Shown: piece after piece, positions 1-9,524 of the stretch
Layout: each line of letters opens with the position of its first letter
Position numbering within the stretch: the stretch's first letter is position 1
NCBI RefSeq assembly: GCF_030010235.1
Contig: NZ_JASCRS010000005.1
Location: 1 to 64,000 of the forward strand
Length of the DNA: 64,000 nucleotides
Source: Leucobacter sp. UT-8R-CII-1-4
GTDB lineage: Bacteria > Actinomycetota > Actinomycetes > Actinomycetales > Microbacteriaceae
Reading direction: 5' to 3'
Translations under genes and position numbers: made by a program
Notes under the pieces: model-generated
Database searches by the model: none
The model's input: only the letters and a program-made list of their open reading frames with translations
Told to the model about the DNA's origin: nothing

Positions 1-222
1 GCGGGTCATGTGGTGCGGTTGTATGACTATGTGGAGCATGCGATGAGTGGTGGTGGTGATGCGGTTGCGGCTGCGTATGTGGATTTGGAGGTTGATGGGC
101 AGCGTTTGTGGGGCGTCGGCATCGACCACGACACTACGCGCGCAACGCTCAAGGCCATTGTTTCTTCAGTGAACCGCGCCGTGCGTTCGACCAAGGCAAG
201 CGAAGTGGCTGCCAGCGTCTAA
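1..222 (+). CDS. leuA: 2-isopropylmalate synthase, C-terminal fragment (cut by window start)
   Basis: Only the last 73 residues are in the window, read in frame 1 from the first base. They contain DYVEHAM, GGGDAVAAAYV and WGVGIDHD followed by a helix ending VNRAV, which match the C-terminal leucine-binding regulatory domain of actinobacterial LeuA. The full enzyme condenses acetyl-CoA with 2-ketoisovalerate as the first step of leucine synthesis and is feedback-inhibited by leucine through this domain. A strong terminator follows at 248, so the gene is probably transcribed separately from ruvA. Identification rests on a short segment but the motif match is good. Confidence 0.85.
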   Translation, partial: AGHVVRLYDYVEHAMSGGGDAVAAAYVDLEVDGQRLWGVGIDHDTTRATLKAIVSSVNRAVRSTKASEVAASV

Positions 223-247
223 CCTGCATCTGTGATCTTTGCACTTT

Positions 248-281
248 ACGAATGGGGCTCACGAAAGTGGGCCCCATTCGT
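248..281 (+). terminator. Rho-independent-like terminator after leuA
   Basis: A 15-bp stem (arms 248-262 and 267-281) with a single G-U wobble encloses a GAAA tetraloop and is followed by a T-rich stretch. It lies between the leuA stop and the ruvA start and insulates the two genes. Confidence 0.85.
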
Positions 282-346
282 ATCTTTGTTCGAATTGGCG
301 GCGTGGCGGGCCCCGCAATGTCAGTGGTCGCCAATAGTGTGAGAGC

Positions 347-991
347 GTGATTTCTTCTATTCGCGGTGAGGTGCTCGCAAGCGGTGCGGGCTGGGTTGTC
401 ATTGCTATTGGCGGCATGGGCTTTCGGGTCGAGGTGCCGACCACCCTGCAGGGCGGTCATGTGGGGGAGCAGCTGTTTCTACACACTCACCTCGTGGTGC
501 GTGAAGACTCACTCACGCTCTTTGGCTTCGCGACAAGCGAAGAGCTTGAGGTGTTCGGTTATCTGCTGGGTGTTTCGGGCGTGGGCCCACGAAGTGCCCT
601 CGGTGTGCTCAGCGTGCTGACTCCGATTGAGGTCGCGCAGGCCGCGACCAGCGAAGATGAAAAGCCCTTCCGTAAGGTCTCTGGTATTGGGCCAAAAACG
701 GCAAAACTGATTGCACTGCAGCTTGCCGGCAAACTGCAGCACCTCACGCTTGGTGCTGGGTCTGCCTCGTCCGGTGCTGCTCAGAGTAACGGCACTGGTT
801 CGCAGCAGAAGGTCGCCGCAACGGTAGAGCAGGGGCTGCTTGGCCTTGGCTACACCGAGGCTCAATCGCATGCAGCTGTGCAAGACGCAATTGAGGCGGG
901 CGCTCCGTCGAACGAGGCTGGTCTACTGCGCGCTGCACTCATGCTTCTGCAGGCTCCTCGTGTTGGCGGCAGAAATGAGAACAAGCGATGA
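347..991 (+). CDS. ruvA: Holliday junction branch migration protein RuvA
   Basis: RuvA (214 aa) binds four-way junctions as a tetramer and loads the RuvB motor. The N-terminal OB-fold begins ISSIRGEVL. Two helix-hairpin-helix motifs are visible at residues 76-84 (VSGVGPRSA) and 111-119 (VSGIGPKTA). The C-terminal three-helix domain that contacts RuvB occupies about 160-214 after a Ser/Gly-rich linker. The start is GTG at 347, because the canonical family N terminus begins exactly there. The stop overlaps the ruvB start by 4 bases, indicating translational coupling. The usual upstream partner ruvC is not present; the leuA terminator sits there instead. Confidence 0.95.
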   Translation: MISSIRGEVLASGAGWVVIAIGGMGFRVEVPTTLQGGHVGEQLFLHTHLVVREDSLTLFGFATSEELEVFGYLLGVSGVGPRSALGVLSVLTPIEVAQAATSEDEKPFRKVSGIGPKTAKLIALQLAGKLQHLTLGAGSASSGAAQSNGTGSQQKVAATVEQGLLGLGYTEAQSHAAVQDAIEAGAPSNEAGLLRAALMLLQAPRVGGRNENKR

Positions 992-1986
992 GTGGCGAGC
1001 TTTCATCCAGCGTCGCGCCAAGTGAGATCGGTTACGAGGGTGCACTTCGACCGGGCTCGCTCAACGAGTTTGTTGGCCAGGCGAAAGCCCGCGGCCAGCT
1101 CCGTCTACTGCTTGATGCTGCGATTATGCAGCAGCGCACTCCAGATCACATTTTGCTCGCGGGACCTCCCGGCCTTGGCAAAACCACTCTCTCGATGATT
1201 GTCGCAGCCGAGCTTGACAAGCCACTGCACCAAACCTCGGGGCCAGCAATTCAGCATGCCGGTGACCTTGCTGCAGTGCTCTCTGCGCTCACACCGGGTG
1301 AAGTTCTGTTTATCGATGAGATCCACCGAATGGCGCGCAGTGCCGAAGAGATGTTGTATCTCGCGATGGAAGATTTCAAGATCGACATCATGGTCGGTAA
1401 GGGTGCCGGGGCGACGTCGATTCCACTTGAACTTGCGCCATTTACACTGGTCGGCGCAACTACGCGGGCAGGTCTGCTGCCAAATCCACTGCGTGATCGT
1501 TTTGGATTCACAGCGCACCTGGAGTTCTACGCGGAAGACGAACTCGCCTCGGTAGTGCGACGTGCATCGGGGCTGCTCGGATTTGAGATTGATCCGGTTG
1601 GCGTTGAAGAGATCGCAGGCCGTTCTCGCGGCACGCCGCGTATCGCGAACCGACTGCTGCGCCGCGTGCGCGACTACAGCCTGGTGCACGAAACACCCGG
1701 TGATCTGCAGGCTGTGCAGGCAGCGCTTGCGCTCTATGACATTGATGCGCAGGGCCTCGACCGTCTTGATCGTGAAGTATTGCGTGCAGTTGTAGAGCGT
1801 TTCGGGGGCGGCCCGGTCGGGCTTTCGACGCTCGCTGTGTCCGTCGGTGAAGAGGCTGAAACCATCGAAGCGGTAGTAGAGCCATTCCTGGTCAGAGCTG
1901 GATTGCTTAGTCGCACTCCGCGTGGCCGAATTGCTACTCGAAAAGGTTGGGAACACACAGGTATACCTATGCCTGAAGTCCTATAG
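988..1986 (+). CDS. ruvB: Holliday junction branch migration ATPase RuvB
   Basis: RuvB (332 aa) is the hexameric AAA+ motor that drives branch migration on RuvA-bound junctions. Walker A is GPPGLGKT at residues 59-66, Walker B is IDEIH at about 109-113, sensor I is GATTRAG near 157-162 and an arginine-finger region LRDRFG lies near 168-173. A winged-helix domain fills about 260-332. Length is normal. The ATG at 988 overlaps the ruvA stop (ATGA), so the two subunits are made from one message. Confidence 0.97.
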   Translation: MSGELSSSVAPSEIGYEGALRPGSLNEFVGQAKARGQLRLLLDAAIMQQRTPDHILLAGPPGLGKTTLSMIVAAELDKPLHQTSGPAIQHAGDLAAVLSALTPGEVLFIDEIHRMARSAEEMLYLAMEDFKIDIMVGKGAGATSIPLELAPFTLVGATTRAGLLPNPLRDRFGFTAHLEFYAEDELASVVRRASGLLGFEIDPVGVEEIAGRSRGTPRIANRLLRRVRDYSLVHETPGDLQAVQAALALYDIDAQGLDRLDREVLRAVVERFGGGPVGLSTLAVSVGEEAETIEAVVEPFLVRAGLLSRTPRGRIATRKGWEHTGIPMPEVL

Positions 1987-2043
1987 ACTTGTATGGTTTG
2001 GCGTGAGCAACGCCGCTCTAACCGTGCCTTCGAAAGGACACTC

Positions 2044-2466
2044 GTGGATCCGCTCTCACTCGTAATGTTCGGCCTCATTGCCGTACTCATCTTCTTCATG
2101 TTCCGCAACGGCAAGAAGCGTCAGCAGGCGCAGGCTGAAATGCAGAACAATGTACGCCCAGGCGCACAGGTGATGCTGCAGTCAGGCATCTTCGCAACGA
2201 TCGAGTCGATTGACGAAGAAGAGAACCGCGTCACAGTGCGAAGTGGCGATGCTTCGTTCGTGGTGCACCGCAACGCAATCGGTCAGATTGTCACTCCAGC
2301 TGACGCGCCAGCAGAAGAAGAGACCACTGAGCTCGCCCCAGACGATGATCCTGAGTTTGGCGAGCGCGTGAACGGTGCTCAGGCGGCAGCTGAGGAAACT
2401 CCAGCAGACGACGCGCCAACCGCAGAAGACAACGGCACCGCTGAGGGTGAGACCCCGAAGGCATAG
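2044..2466 (+). CDS. yajC: preprotein translocase subunit YajC
   Basis: A 140-aa protein with one N-terminal membrane helix (about residues 4-20), a basic stretch (NGKKRQQ) and a small cytosolic domain with PGAQVML and VHRNAI, as in YajC. The C terminus is a long acidic Ala/Glu/Asp-rich tail with no predicted fold. YajC associates with SecD and SecF and assists protein export. The start is the GTG at 2044, preceded by GAAAGGACA as ribosome binding site. An in-frame ATG at 1993 would add 17 charged residues in front of the signal-anchor and is less likely. Confidence 0.9.
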   Translation: MDPLSLVMFGLIAVLIFFMFRNGKKRQQAQAEMQNNVRPGAQVMLQSGIFATIESIDEEENRVTVRSGDASFVVHRNAIGQIVTPADAPAEEETTELAPDDDPEFGERVNGAQAAAEETPADDAPTAEDNGTAEGETPKA

Positions 2467-2476
2467 CCTCTCCATT

Positions 2477-2531
2477 GCCGGAGTCTGGGGAGTAACCGGC
2501 AGTCATCCGCTTTCACTCACGATGGTGAGTG
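2477..2531 (+). promoter_or_regulatory. two hairpins between yajC and secD
   Basis: The 86-base gap holds GCCGG/CCGGC arms (2477-2481 and 2496-2500) and a perfect 7-bp stem CACTCAC/GTGAGTG (2514-2520 and 2525-2531) with a 4-base loop. There is no long T-tract, so full termination is unlikely. It may tune the ratio of YajC to SecD or stabilise a processed mRNA end; that is inference. Confidence 0.4.
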
Positions 2532-2552
2532 TTCTAAGAAAGAAGTAGATAC

Positions 2553-4358
2553 GTGGCGCAGTCACCCGCAGTGAAGCGAGCAACACGCTCGCTCACCACG
2601 TTGCTGGTTATCATCGTCGCCCTCGTAGGTGTGATCGCTCTCGGAGCGTGGCGCAGTGACGCCACCTGGACTCCGAAGCTTGCTCTTGACCTGCAGGGTG
2701 GCACCCAGATTATTCTGGCTCCGAAACTCACCGACGGTCAGGCAGTCACCGGCGAGCAGCTCAGCCAGGCGGTTGAGATTATTCGTCAGCGTGTGGATGC
2801 CTCAGGCGTTTCTGAAGCCGAAATCACCACGCAGGGTAGTCAGAACATTTCTGTGTCGATCCCGGGCAAGGCAGACGATGCCACGCTGCAGCGTATCGAG
2901 GCTTCGGCAAAGCTTGACTTTCGGCCAGTGCTCTACATGGGCGTGAACAATGCCCAGCCTGGGCAGCCAGCAGAGGGCGACCAAGCTACCGCTCAGGGCG
3001 AAGCGGGCACCGATGCAGAGAACGCCGAGGCGCCAGCCGCCGACGGTACCGAAGAAGCCCCGGCAACCGACGCTCCGGCTGATACAAGCGCAGACGGCAC
3101 GGCCGACACTGCAAATGTTGATCCACCGACCCTGCCAAAGAATGCTTACGACCAGGCATGGATCACCGAGGGCCTGATGCAGAAGTTTAATGACTTCTCG
3201 TGCACGGCAGATGAGACTCTCGGGTTGAGCGACGCTCCAACGGATCGTCCGCTGATCACCTGTGACGAAAGCGGACTGTACAAGTACGTGCTCGGACCGG
3301 TTGAAATGGGCGGCGAAACTATCACCGACGCCACCGCGCAGATCGGCTCAACCTCGAGCGGTGCAAGCACCGGACAGTGGGTCGTGCAGATTACGCTCGA
3401 CAAGGCTGGCACCAAGACATTTGGTGAGATCAGTACTCGTATGTACGGCAAGCCAGAGCCTCAGAACATGTTTGCGTTTGTGCTCGACAGCACTGTGATT
3501 TCGGCGCCAACGATGAACGGCCTGATTCTCGACGGTCGCCCATCAATCAGCGGTAATTTCACGCAGGAGAGCGCTCAAGTGCTCGCGAACCAGCTGAAGT
3601 TTGGTGCGCTGCCAATCGGCTTCACCGTGCAGAGCCAGGAAGATATCTCGGCGACGCTTGGTGCAAGCCAGTTGCAGCAGGGCCTCTTGGCTGGCTTGAT
3701 TGGTCTGGTACTTGTGGTGATCTATTCACTGTTCCAATACCGAGCGCTCGGCACCCTCACCATTGCTTCGCTGATTATCGCCGGCGTGCTGACCTATCTG
3801 ATGCTGACCCTGCTGTCGTGGCGCCAAGGCTACCGACTCTCGTTGGCGGGTGTTGCCGGTGTCATTGTGGCGGTCGGTATTACAGCTGACTCCTTTATTG
3901 TCTACTTCGAACGAATTAGAGACGCGCTGCGTGACGGGTTTAGCCTCGATCGCGCCGTTGAACACGGTTGGAAAAAGGCGATCCGTACGGTTCTTGCCTC
4001 TGACGGTATTAACTTCCTTGCGGCAGCAATCCTGTTCATCCTCGCGGTCGGAAGCGTTCGTGGCTTCGCATTTACGCTCGGCCTCACCACGCTGGTCGAT
4101 ATCGCGGTAGTCGTGCTCTTCACGCATCCGATGATGACCTTGCTCTCTCGCACAAAGTTCTACTCTGAGGGCCACCGGTTCTCGGGTCTTGACCCGAGGC
4201 AATTGGGTGCGGTCTACCGTGGTCGCGCACAGTTCCGTGAGCCAGTCGTGGCAAGCCGCGGTTCGAATAAAAAGACCCTCGGCTCGCAGCGTGAGGCTGC
4301 GAAGCGTCAGACCATTGCTGAACGCAAAGCCGCTGAAACTGCTGGAAAGGAGAGCTGA
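2553..4358 (+). CDS. secD: protein translocase subunit SecD
   Basis: SecD (601 aa) is an RND-family membrane protein that uses the proton gradient to pull exported proteins off the Sec channel. The first membrane helix is at about 12-32, followed by the signature LDLQGG at 45-50. The large external P1 domain is interrupted by a low-complexity Ala/Glu/Asp/Thr segment (about 132-195). The remaining membrane helices lie between about 370 and 530. The basic tail is cytosolic. The start is GTG at 2553 after an AAGAAAGAAG purine stretch. It is followed two bases later by secF, forming one unit with yajC. Confidence 0.95.
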   Translation: MAQSPAVKRATRSLTTLLVIIVALVGVIALGAWRSDATWTPKLALDLQGGTQIILAPKLTDGQAVTGEQLSQAVEIIRQRVDASGVSEAEITTQGSQNISVSIPGKADDATLQRIEASAKLDFRPVLYMGVNNAQPGQPAEGDQATAQGEAGTDAENAEAPAADGTEEAPATDAPADTSADGTADTANVDPPTLPKNAYDQAWITEGLMQKFNDFSCTADETLGLSDAPTDRPLITCDESGLYKYVLGPVEMGGETITDATAQIGSTSSGASTGQWVVQITLDKAGTKTFGEISTRMYGKPEPQNMFAFVLDSTVISAPTMNGLILDGRPSISGNFTQESAQVLANQLKFGALPIGFTVQSQEDISATLGASQLQQGLLAGLIGLVLVVIYSLFQYRALGTLTIASLIIAGVLTYLMLTLLSWRQGYRLSLAGVAGVIVAVGITADSFIVYFERIRDALRDGFSLDRAVEHGWKKAIRTVLASDGINFLAAAILFILAVGSVRGFAFTLGLTTLVDIAVVVLFTHPMMTLLSRTKFYSEGHRFSGLDPRQLGAVYRGRAQFREPVVASRGSNKKTLGSQREAAKRQTIAERKAAETAGKES

Positions 4359-4360
4359 TC

Positions 4361-5407
4361 ATGGCTCGTCGCTCATTTGCCGAGTTCGGCAACGCTCTCT
4401 ACACCGGTGAAAAGTCAATTGACTTCATTGGTCGTCGTAAGACCTGGTATCTGATCGCCGCACTGCTTATTGTGATCGCCATTGTCGGTCCAATGATGCG
4501 CGGTGGATTTACCTTCGGTATTGAGTTCACCGGTGGTAGTCAGTTCCAGGTGCACGTCGCCGACGGAAACCGTGACCAATCAATCGCCACCAAAGCGGTT
4601 GAAGAGGTGCTCCCTGGTTCGGCGCCACGTGTTTCAAACGTTGGTCAGAACGATATCCGTGTGCAGACCGAGCAGCTAGAAGATACCCAGTCACGTGAAC
4701 TGCACACAGCTCTCGCTCAGGCCTACAACGTAAGCGAAGACGAGGTGACAGCCTCATACATCGGTGCGCTTTGGGGTAAGGACATTACTCGTCAGGCTCT
4801 GATCGCACTTGGTGTGTTCATCCTGTTCGCGGCGATTGTGATGGCGCTGTACTTCCGCACATGGAAGATGTCGCTAGCTGCACTGATCGCGCTATTCCAC
4901 GACCTCATCATTACCGCTGGAATCTACGGCATCTCAGGCTTTGAGATTACGCCGGCGGCAGTGATCGGCTTCCTGACGATCCTCGGCTACTCGTTGTATG
5001 ACACGGTTGTGGTCTTTGACAAGATTCGTGAAAACACCTCGCCGGGTGAGCTGAATGATCGCCGCACTTTTGCAGAGTCGGTGAACCTCGCGGTGAACCA
5101 GACCCTGGTGCGTTCTATCAACACCTCGGTTGTGGCACTCTTGCCGGTTGCTTCGATTCTCTTTATCGGGGCATTTGTGCTCGGTGCTGGAACGCTGCGT
5201 GATATCGCGCTTGCGCTTTTCATCGGTATTCTCGTCGGTGCTTACTCGACCATCTTCATTGCGGCTCCGGCCTACGTTCAGCTGCGGCAGAACGAGCCCG
5301 AGATCAAAAAGCAAGAAGCCCGTGTGCTTAAGGCCCGCGCCCGCGAGCAGCACGGCGAAGATGAGGCTGCTGACTCAGACGATGAGACGGCTCCGGCCCA
5401 GGCATAA
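4361..5407 (+). CDS. secF: protein translocase subunit SecF
   Basis: SecF (348 aa) completes the SecDF complex. The first membrane helix is at about 24-42, followed by the family signature GIEFTGGSQF. Further helices cover about 145-310, including VVFDKIREN in the loop equivalent to the SecD VYFERIRD segment. A charged Glu/Asp-rich C-terminal tail follows. The ATG at 4361 has GAAAGGAG just upstream, inside the end of secD. A strong terminator follows the stop codon, ending the ruvAB-yajC-secDF transcription unit. Confidence 0.96.
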   Translation: MARRSFAEFGNALYTGEKSIDFIGRRKTWYLIAALLIVIAIVGPMMRGGFTFGIEFTGGSQFQVHVADGNRDQSIATKAVEEVLPGSAPRVSNVGQNDIRVQTEQLEDTQSRELHTALAQAYNVSEDEVTASYIGALWGKDITRQALIALGVFILFAAIVMALYFRTWKMSLAALIALFHDLIITAGIYGISGFEITPAAVIGFLTILGYSLYDTVVVFDKIRENTSPGELNDRRTFAESVNLAVNQTLVRSINTSVVALLPVASILFIGAFVLGAGTLRDIALALFIGILVGAYSTIFIAAPAYVQLRQNEPEIKKQEARVLKARAREQHGEDEAADSDDETAPAQA

Positions 5408-5411
5408 CAAA

Positions 5412-5442
5412 CAAAACGGCGCACTTCATGTGCGCCGTTTTG
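5412..5442 (+). terminator. terminator after secF
   Basis: A perfect 13-bp inverted repeat (5412-5424 with 5430-5442) encloses a TTCAT loop. The right arm ends in a TTTT run, so T-rich RNA lies within the stem end. It separates secF from rel. Confidence 0.85.
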
Positions 5443-5496
5443 CTTCACACCTGTAAAGGGGTGTAACGTTCAAGCACCACGGCGAGGAGGTGACAC

Positions 5497-7740
5497 GTGT
5501 CAGGCAATGAATTCGGGTCCCAGACCGGAGTCTCACTAAAGCGACTTGTGCCGCGAATATTCTCGCGTGCAGCGGCTCCTGGCGCGGTGGATCAGCTGAT
5601 CCGCACCGTGCGAACGAGCTGGCCTAAAGCAGATCTTTCGGTGATTGATCGGGCATACACCGTTGCTGAGCGTGCCCATCGCAGCCAGAAGCGACGCAGT
5701 GGCGAGCCATACATCACTCACCCCATTGCTGTCGCGCAGATCCTCGCCGATCTCGGTGTTGCTCCCGTAGCCATCGCAGCGGCGCTGCTTCACGACACTG
5801 TTGAAGACACGGACTACTCACTTGAACAGCTCACCGCCGAGTTTGGCGAAGAGATCGCGATGCTTGTTGATGGGGTCACCAAGCTCGACAAGGTGAAGTA
5901 CGGTGAATCGGCACAGGCCGAGACCGTACGCAAAATGGTGGTCGCGATGTCGAAAGACATTCGTGTGCTGATGATTAAGCTCGCGGACCGCCTGCACAAT
6001 GCCCGAACTTGGGGTTTCATGCCGGCAGACTCTGCCAAGCGCAAGGCTCAAGAGACACTTGAGATTTACGCTCCACTCGCGCATCGCCTCGGTATTCAGT
6101 CGATGAAGACTGAGCTTGAAGATCTCTCCTTTGCGGTGCTTAAACCCAAGCTTTACGCCGAGATTGAGAATCTTGTCTCGCAACGCAACCCGATGCGTGA
6201 AGAGCTGGTCGGTCAGGTGATTACCTCTATTGAGTCTGATCTGCGCGAGGCCAAGGTTCGCGGCGAGGTTACCGGTCGGCCGAAAGAGCTGTATTCGATC
6301 TATCAAAAGATGGTAGTTCGCGGCCGTGACTTCGATGATATTTATGACCTCGTAGGCATTCGTGTGCTGGTGAACTCGATCCGCGATTGCTACGCGGCTC
6401 TGGGCGCTGTGCACGCGCGCTGGACCCCGATCCCCGGGCGTTTCAAGGACTACATCGCGACACCGAAGTTCAATCTTTACCAGTCGCTGCACACCACCGT
6501 GATTGGCCCGGATGGGCGCGCGGTTGAGATTCAGATTCGTACCTTCGAAATGCATCAGCGGGCTGAATACGGTGTTGCTGCTCATTGGAAGTACAAGCAG
6601 GGTGCGCACAAGGCTTCGGCTTCGAACGATATGGCCTGGCTCGCGCACATTAGCGACTGGCAGGCAGAGACCGAAGACCCGAGCGAGTTTCTTGACGCTC
6701 TGCGTTTCGAAATCGGTGCCAAAGAGGTGTACGTTTTCACGCCAAAGGGTCGTGTAATCGGGTTGCCAGAAGATGGCACCCCGGTCGACTTCGCCTATGC
6801 GGTGCACACCGAGGTGGGGCACCGAACCATGGGTGCACGGGTCAATGGTCGTCTGGTGCCACTTGAGACGCCGCTGCACAACGGCGATGTTGTTGAGGTG
6901 TTCACCTCGCGTGATCCGAATGCTGGGCCAAACCAGGGTTGGCTCAACTTCGTCAAGAGCAAGCGCGCACACTCGAAGATTCGTCAGTGGTTTACTAAGG
7001 AACGCCGCGACGAGGCTGTCGAAACCGGCAAGAACGAGCTCACGAAGGCTATGCGCAAGCAGAATCTTCCGCTGCACCAGCTCATGAACTCCGAGGCGAT
7101 TAAAGAGGTCGCTGCGCAACTACGTTATGTTGATGTTGCTGGTATGTTCGCTGGTATCGGCGAGGGGCACGTCTCAGCGCAATCGGTGATTGAAAAGATC
7201 ACCGCGATTCTTGAGCGCGAAGAAGTTGTGGCGGTTGAAGAGACCGCGATCATCACGACAAAACCAAGCAGGCAGCGTAAAAACGAGTCTGACTCTGGTG
7301 TGGTGGTAAATGGCTCGGGTGACGTGCTGGTGAAGCTTGCAAAGTGTTGCACGCCTGTGCCTGGTGACGACATTCGTGGCTTTGTTACCAAGGGTCAGGG
7401 TGTGTCGGTGCATCGCACTGATTGCCCGAATTTCTTGGCGCTTGCCGATCAGGAAGATCGACTTGCAGACGTGTCATGGGCTCCGACTTCAAAGAGCGTG
7501 TTTCTGGTGCAGATTCAAGTTGAGGCGCTTGACCGTTCTGGCTTGCTTTCAGACGTCACGAGGGTGCTCTCTGAGCATCACGTAAACATACTTTCGGCTT
7601 CGGTGCACACTTCAAGTTCGCGACTGGCGATCAGTCGGTTCGCTTTTGAGATGGCGAATACGACCCACCTTGATCATGTGCTGAACGCAGTACGTCGAAT
7701 CGAGGGTGTTTACGACACCTATCGGGTGAATTCGGGTTAG
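5497..7740 (+). CDS. rel: bifunctional (p)ppGpp synthetase/hydrolase Rel
   Basis: A long RelA/SpoT homologue (747 aa) that makes and degrades the stringent-response alarmone. The HD hydrolase domain carries HPIAVA and LLHDTVED (His-Asp at 99-100). The synthetase domain follows, with the RFKD motif before YIATPKFN, the RxKD version typical of bifunctional enzymes rather than the ExDD of monofunctional RelA. TGS begins near VYVFTPKGRVIGLPEDGTP, and a zinc-finger-like region (CCTPVPGDD) and an ACT domain finish the protein. The GTG start at 5497 has a strong ribosome binding site (GAGGAGG). It stands alone between two terminators. Confidence 0.96.
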   Translation: MSGNEFGSQTGVSLKRLVPRIFSRAAAPGAVDQLIRTVRTSWPKADLSVIDRAYTVAERAHRSQKRRSGEPYITHPIAVAQILADLGVAPVAIAAALLHDTVEDTDYSLEQLTAEFGEEIAMLVDGVTKLDKVKYGESAQAETVRKMVVAMSKDIRVLMIKLADRLHNARTWGFMPADSAKRKAQETLEIYAPLAHRLGIQSMKTELEDLSFAVLKPKLYAEIENLVSQRNPMREELVGQVITSIESDLREAKVRGEVTGRPKELYSIYQKMVVRGRDFDDIYDLVGIRVLVNSIRDCYAALGAVHARWTPIPGRFKDYIATPKFNLYQSLHTTVIGPDGRAVEIQIRTFEMHQRAEYGVAAHWKYKQGAHKASASNDMAWLAHISDWQAETEDPSEFLDALRFEIGAKEVYVFTPKGRVIGLPEDGTPVDFAYAVHTEVGHRTMGARVNGRLVPLETPLHNGDVVEVFTSRDPNAGPNQGWLNFVKSKRAHSKIRQWFTKERRDEAVETGKNELTKAMRKQNLPLHQLMNSEAIKEVAAQLRYVDVAGMFAGIGEGHVSAQSVIEKITAILEREEVVAVEETAIITTKPSRQRKNESDSGVVVNGSGDVLVKLAKCCTPVPGDDIRGFVTKGQGVSVHRTDCPNFLALADQEDRLADVSWAPTSKSVFLVQIQVEALDRSGLLSDVTRVLSEHHVNILSASVHTSSSRLAISRFAFEMANTTHLDHVLNAVRRIEGVYDTYRVNSG

Positions 7741-7758
7741 CGCGGCTACAGCTCCACC

Positions 7759-7796
7759 ACAGAGCGTCACCGCTATATGCGATGCTGACGCTCTGT
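7759..7796. terminator. shared terminator between convergent rel and FAD dehydrogenase genes
   Basis: An 11-bp perfect inverted repeat (7759-7769 with 7786-7796) lies in the short gap between two convergent genes. There is no clear T-tract on either strand, so efficiency is uncertain, but the placement suits a bidirectional terminator. Confidence 0.55.
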
Positions 7797-7815
7797 CGCA
7801 GCGTCACCGGATCGC

Positions 7816-9492
7816 TTAGGCTGCTCCCGCGGCCGCTCTGCCGGCAGCCCTGCCGCTAAAGATACAACCGCCCACAAACGTGCCTTCGAGCGCGCGGTAG
7901 CCGTGCATGCCGCCACCACCGAAACCACTCGCCTCACCCGCGGCATAGAGTCCGTTGACTATCGTTCCCGAAGCGTCCAACACTCTGCCTTGCAGATCGG
8001 TTTGTAGCCCACCCAGGCTCTTTCTAGTGAGCACATGAAGCTTGACCGCATAGAGCGGCCCCGCTTTGGGGTCGAGTAGCCGATGCGGCGGCGCGACACG
8101 GATCAGCTTGTCTCCAACGTAGTGTCTTGCGTCGCGAATGGCGGTGAGCTGCAAATCTTTTGTGAACTTATTGCCGTAGGCAAGGTCGCGCTCTCGCACT
8201 GCGGTACGCACTGCTTGGGCATCAAGGGGAGCGTCAGTATTTGCTTGCATTTTCTCGATGAGTTCGTCGAGATTCTCGGCGTGCAGGAAGTCGACACCGC
8301 GGTCGATGAATGCCTGTACAGGACCGGGAGCGCCCTTGCCCAGGCGTTGTTTGATGAGCACCGGGATAGATTTGCCAGTGAGGTCAGGGTTTTGCTCACT
8401 TCCGGAGAGAGCGAACTCTTTTTCGATAATTCTCTGCGTAAGAATAAACCAGCTGTGGTCGTAGCCTGTTTTCAGGATCTCTTCAAGAGTGCCGAGTGTG
8501 TCAAACCCCGGTAGGGCTGGAGGTGGCATGCGCTGCCCAGTCGCATCAAGCCACAGTGACGAGGGGCCAGGCAGAATTCGGATGCCGTGTTTTGGCCATA
8601 CGGGGGAGTGATTTGTGATGCCCTCCGTGTAATGCCACATGCGGTCACTATTTACGATTGCGGCCCCGGCCTGCTCCGCAACTCCGAGCATGAGGCCGTC
8701 AACATGGGCAGGCACCCCACTGAGCATCTCAGCGGGCGCGGGCGGAAGGTGTCCAGGCCAGTTCTTGCGCACAAGTTCGTGATTGCCTCCGATGCCGCCG
8801 GTTGCAACAATCACCGATGATGCGCTGAACTCGAACTCGCCAATCACCTCTCGATTTGAGGCTTCACCTCTGGCTGAACTGTCGGCAGCCAGAAGTTCAC
8901 CCTGCACGCCGGTGACGGTGCCGCTCTGCTGTGTGAGCCCTGTCACTCTGTGCCGGGGCCGGTATTTGGCTTTGCCCTCGGCAATGCCCTGGCGCAGACG
9001 GCTGGCGAACGGATGCACCAGGCCGGGACCAGTGCCCCAGGTGATATGGAACCTCGGCACACTATTGCCGTGGCCTGATGCAGTTGACCCACCGCGTTCT
9101 GCCCAACCAACTACCGGGAAAAACCCGACGCCGCGTTCTCTGAGCCAAGCCCGCTTCTCGCCCGAAGCAAAGTCGAGGTACGCTTCGGCCCACTGCTTGC
9201 CCCAGAAGTCGCTTTCGCGGTCGAAGCCGGCGCTTGCAAACCAATCTGATCGGGCAAGTTCGAGGCTGTCTTTAATGCCAAGTCGGCGCTGCTCGGGGGA
9301 ATCAATCATGAACAGCCCGCCGAATGACCACCAGGCTTGCGCGCCGAGGTTTGACTCGTTTTCTTGATCGACCAGGATCACCGTGCGACCGGCGTCGAGC
9401 ACCTCGGATGCAGCGACGAGGCCGGAGAGTCCTGCGCCGATAATGATGACGTCTGCGTGTGCTTGTGCGACCGAAGCGGGCTGAGCTGCCAT
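7816..9492 (-). CDS. FAD-binding dehydrogenase (fumarate reductase/ketosteroid dehydrogenase superfamily)
   Basis: A 558-aa flavoprotein. The N-terminal dinucleotide-binding motif is IIGAGLSG (about 17-24), followed by a conserved Glu/Asp (LVDQENE) for the FAD ribose. The C-terminal FAD motif includes NGLYAAGEASGFGGGGMHG near the end. This layout belongs to the predicted FAD-binding dehydrogenases of the succinate dehydrogenase/fumarate reductase flavoprotein class, related to 3-ketosteroid dehydrogenases. The substrate cannot be read from the sequence. No electron-transfer partner subunit or signal peptide is visible. The ATG at 9492 has a good GAAGGAG site. The AbiEi-like gene ends only 32 bases upstream, so the two may be cotranscribed. 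Confidence 0.85.
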   Translation of the reverse strand: MAAQPASVAQAHADVIIIGAGLSGLVAASEVLDAGRTVILVDQENESNLGAQAWWSFGGLFMIDSPEQRRLGIKDSLELARSDWFASAGFDRESDFWGKQWAEAYLDFASGEKRAWLRERGVGFFPVVGWAERGGSTASGHGNSVPRFHITWGTGPGLVHPFASRLRQGIAEGKAKYRPRHRVTGLTQQSGTVTGVQGELLAADSSARGEASNREVIGEFEFSASSVIVATGGIGGNHELVRKNWPGHLPPAPAEMLSGVPAHVDGLMLGVAEQAGAAIVNSDRMWHYTEGITNHSPVWPKHGIRILPGPSSLWLDATGQRMPPPALPGFDTLGTLEEILKTGYDHSWFILTQRIIEKEFALSGSEQNPDLTGKSIPVLIKQRLGKGAPGPVQAFIDRGVDFLHAENLDELIEKMQANTDAPLDAQAVRTAVRERDLAYGNKFTKDLQLTAIRDARHYVGDKLIRVAPPHRLLDPKAGPLYAVKLHVLTRKSLGGLQTDLQGRVLDASGTIVNGLYAAGEASGFGGGGMHGYRALEGTFVGGCIFSGRAAGRAAAGAA

Positions 9493-9524
9493 GTGTCTAC
9501 TCCTTCAGAGACCGTGACATGAGT

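Noticed and set aside
1105-1956. Long minus-strand open frame opposite ruvB
   Set aside because: The product has a basic, Cys/Trp/Arg-rich composition typical of antisense frames and overlaps an unmistakable ruvB.
5818-7119. 433-codon minus-strand frame opposite rel
   Set aside because: Lies entirely inside rel, has no recognisable motif, and no ribosome binding site was evident.
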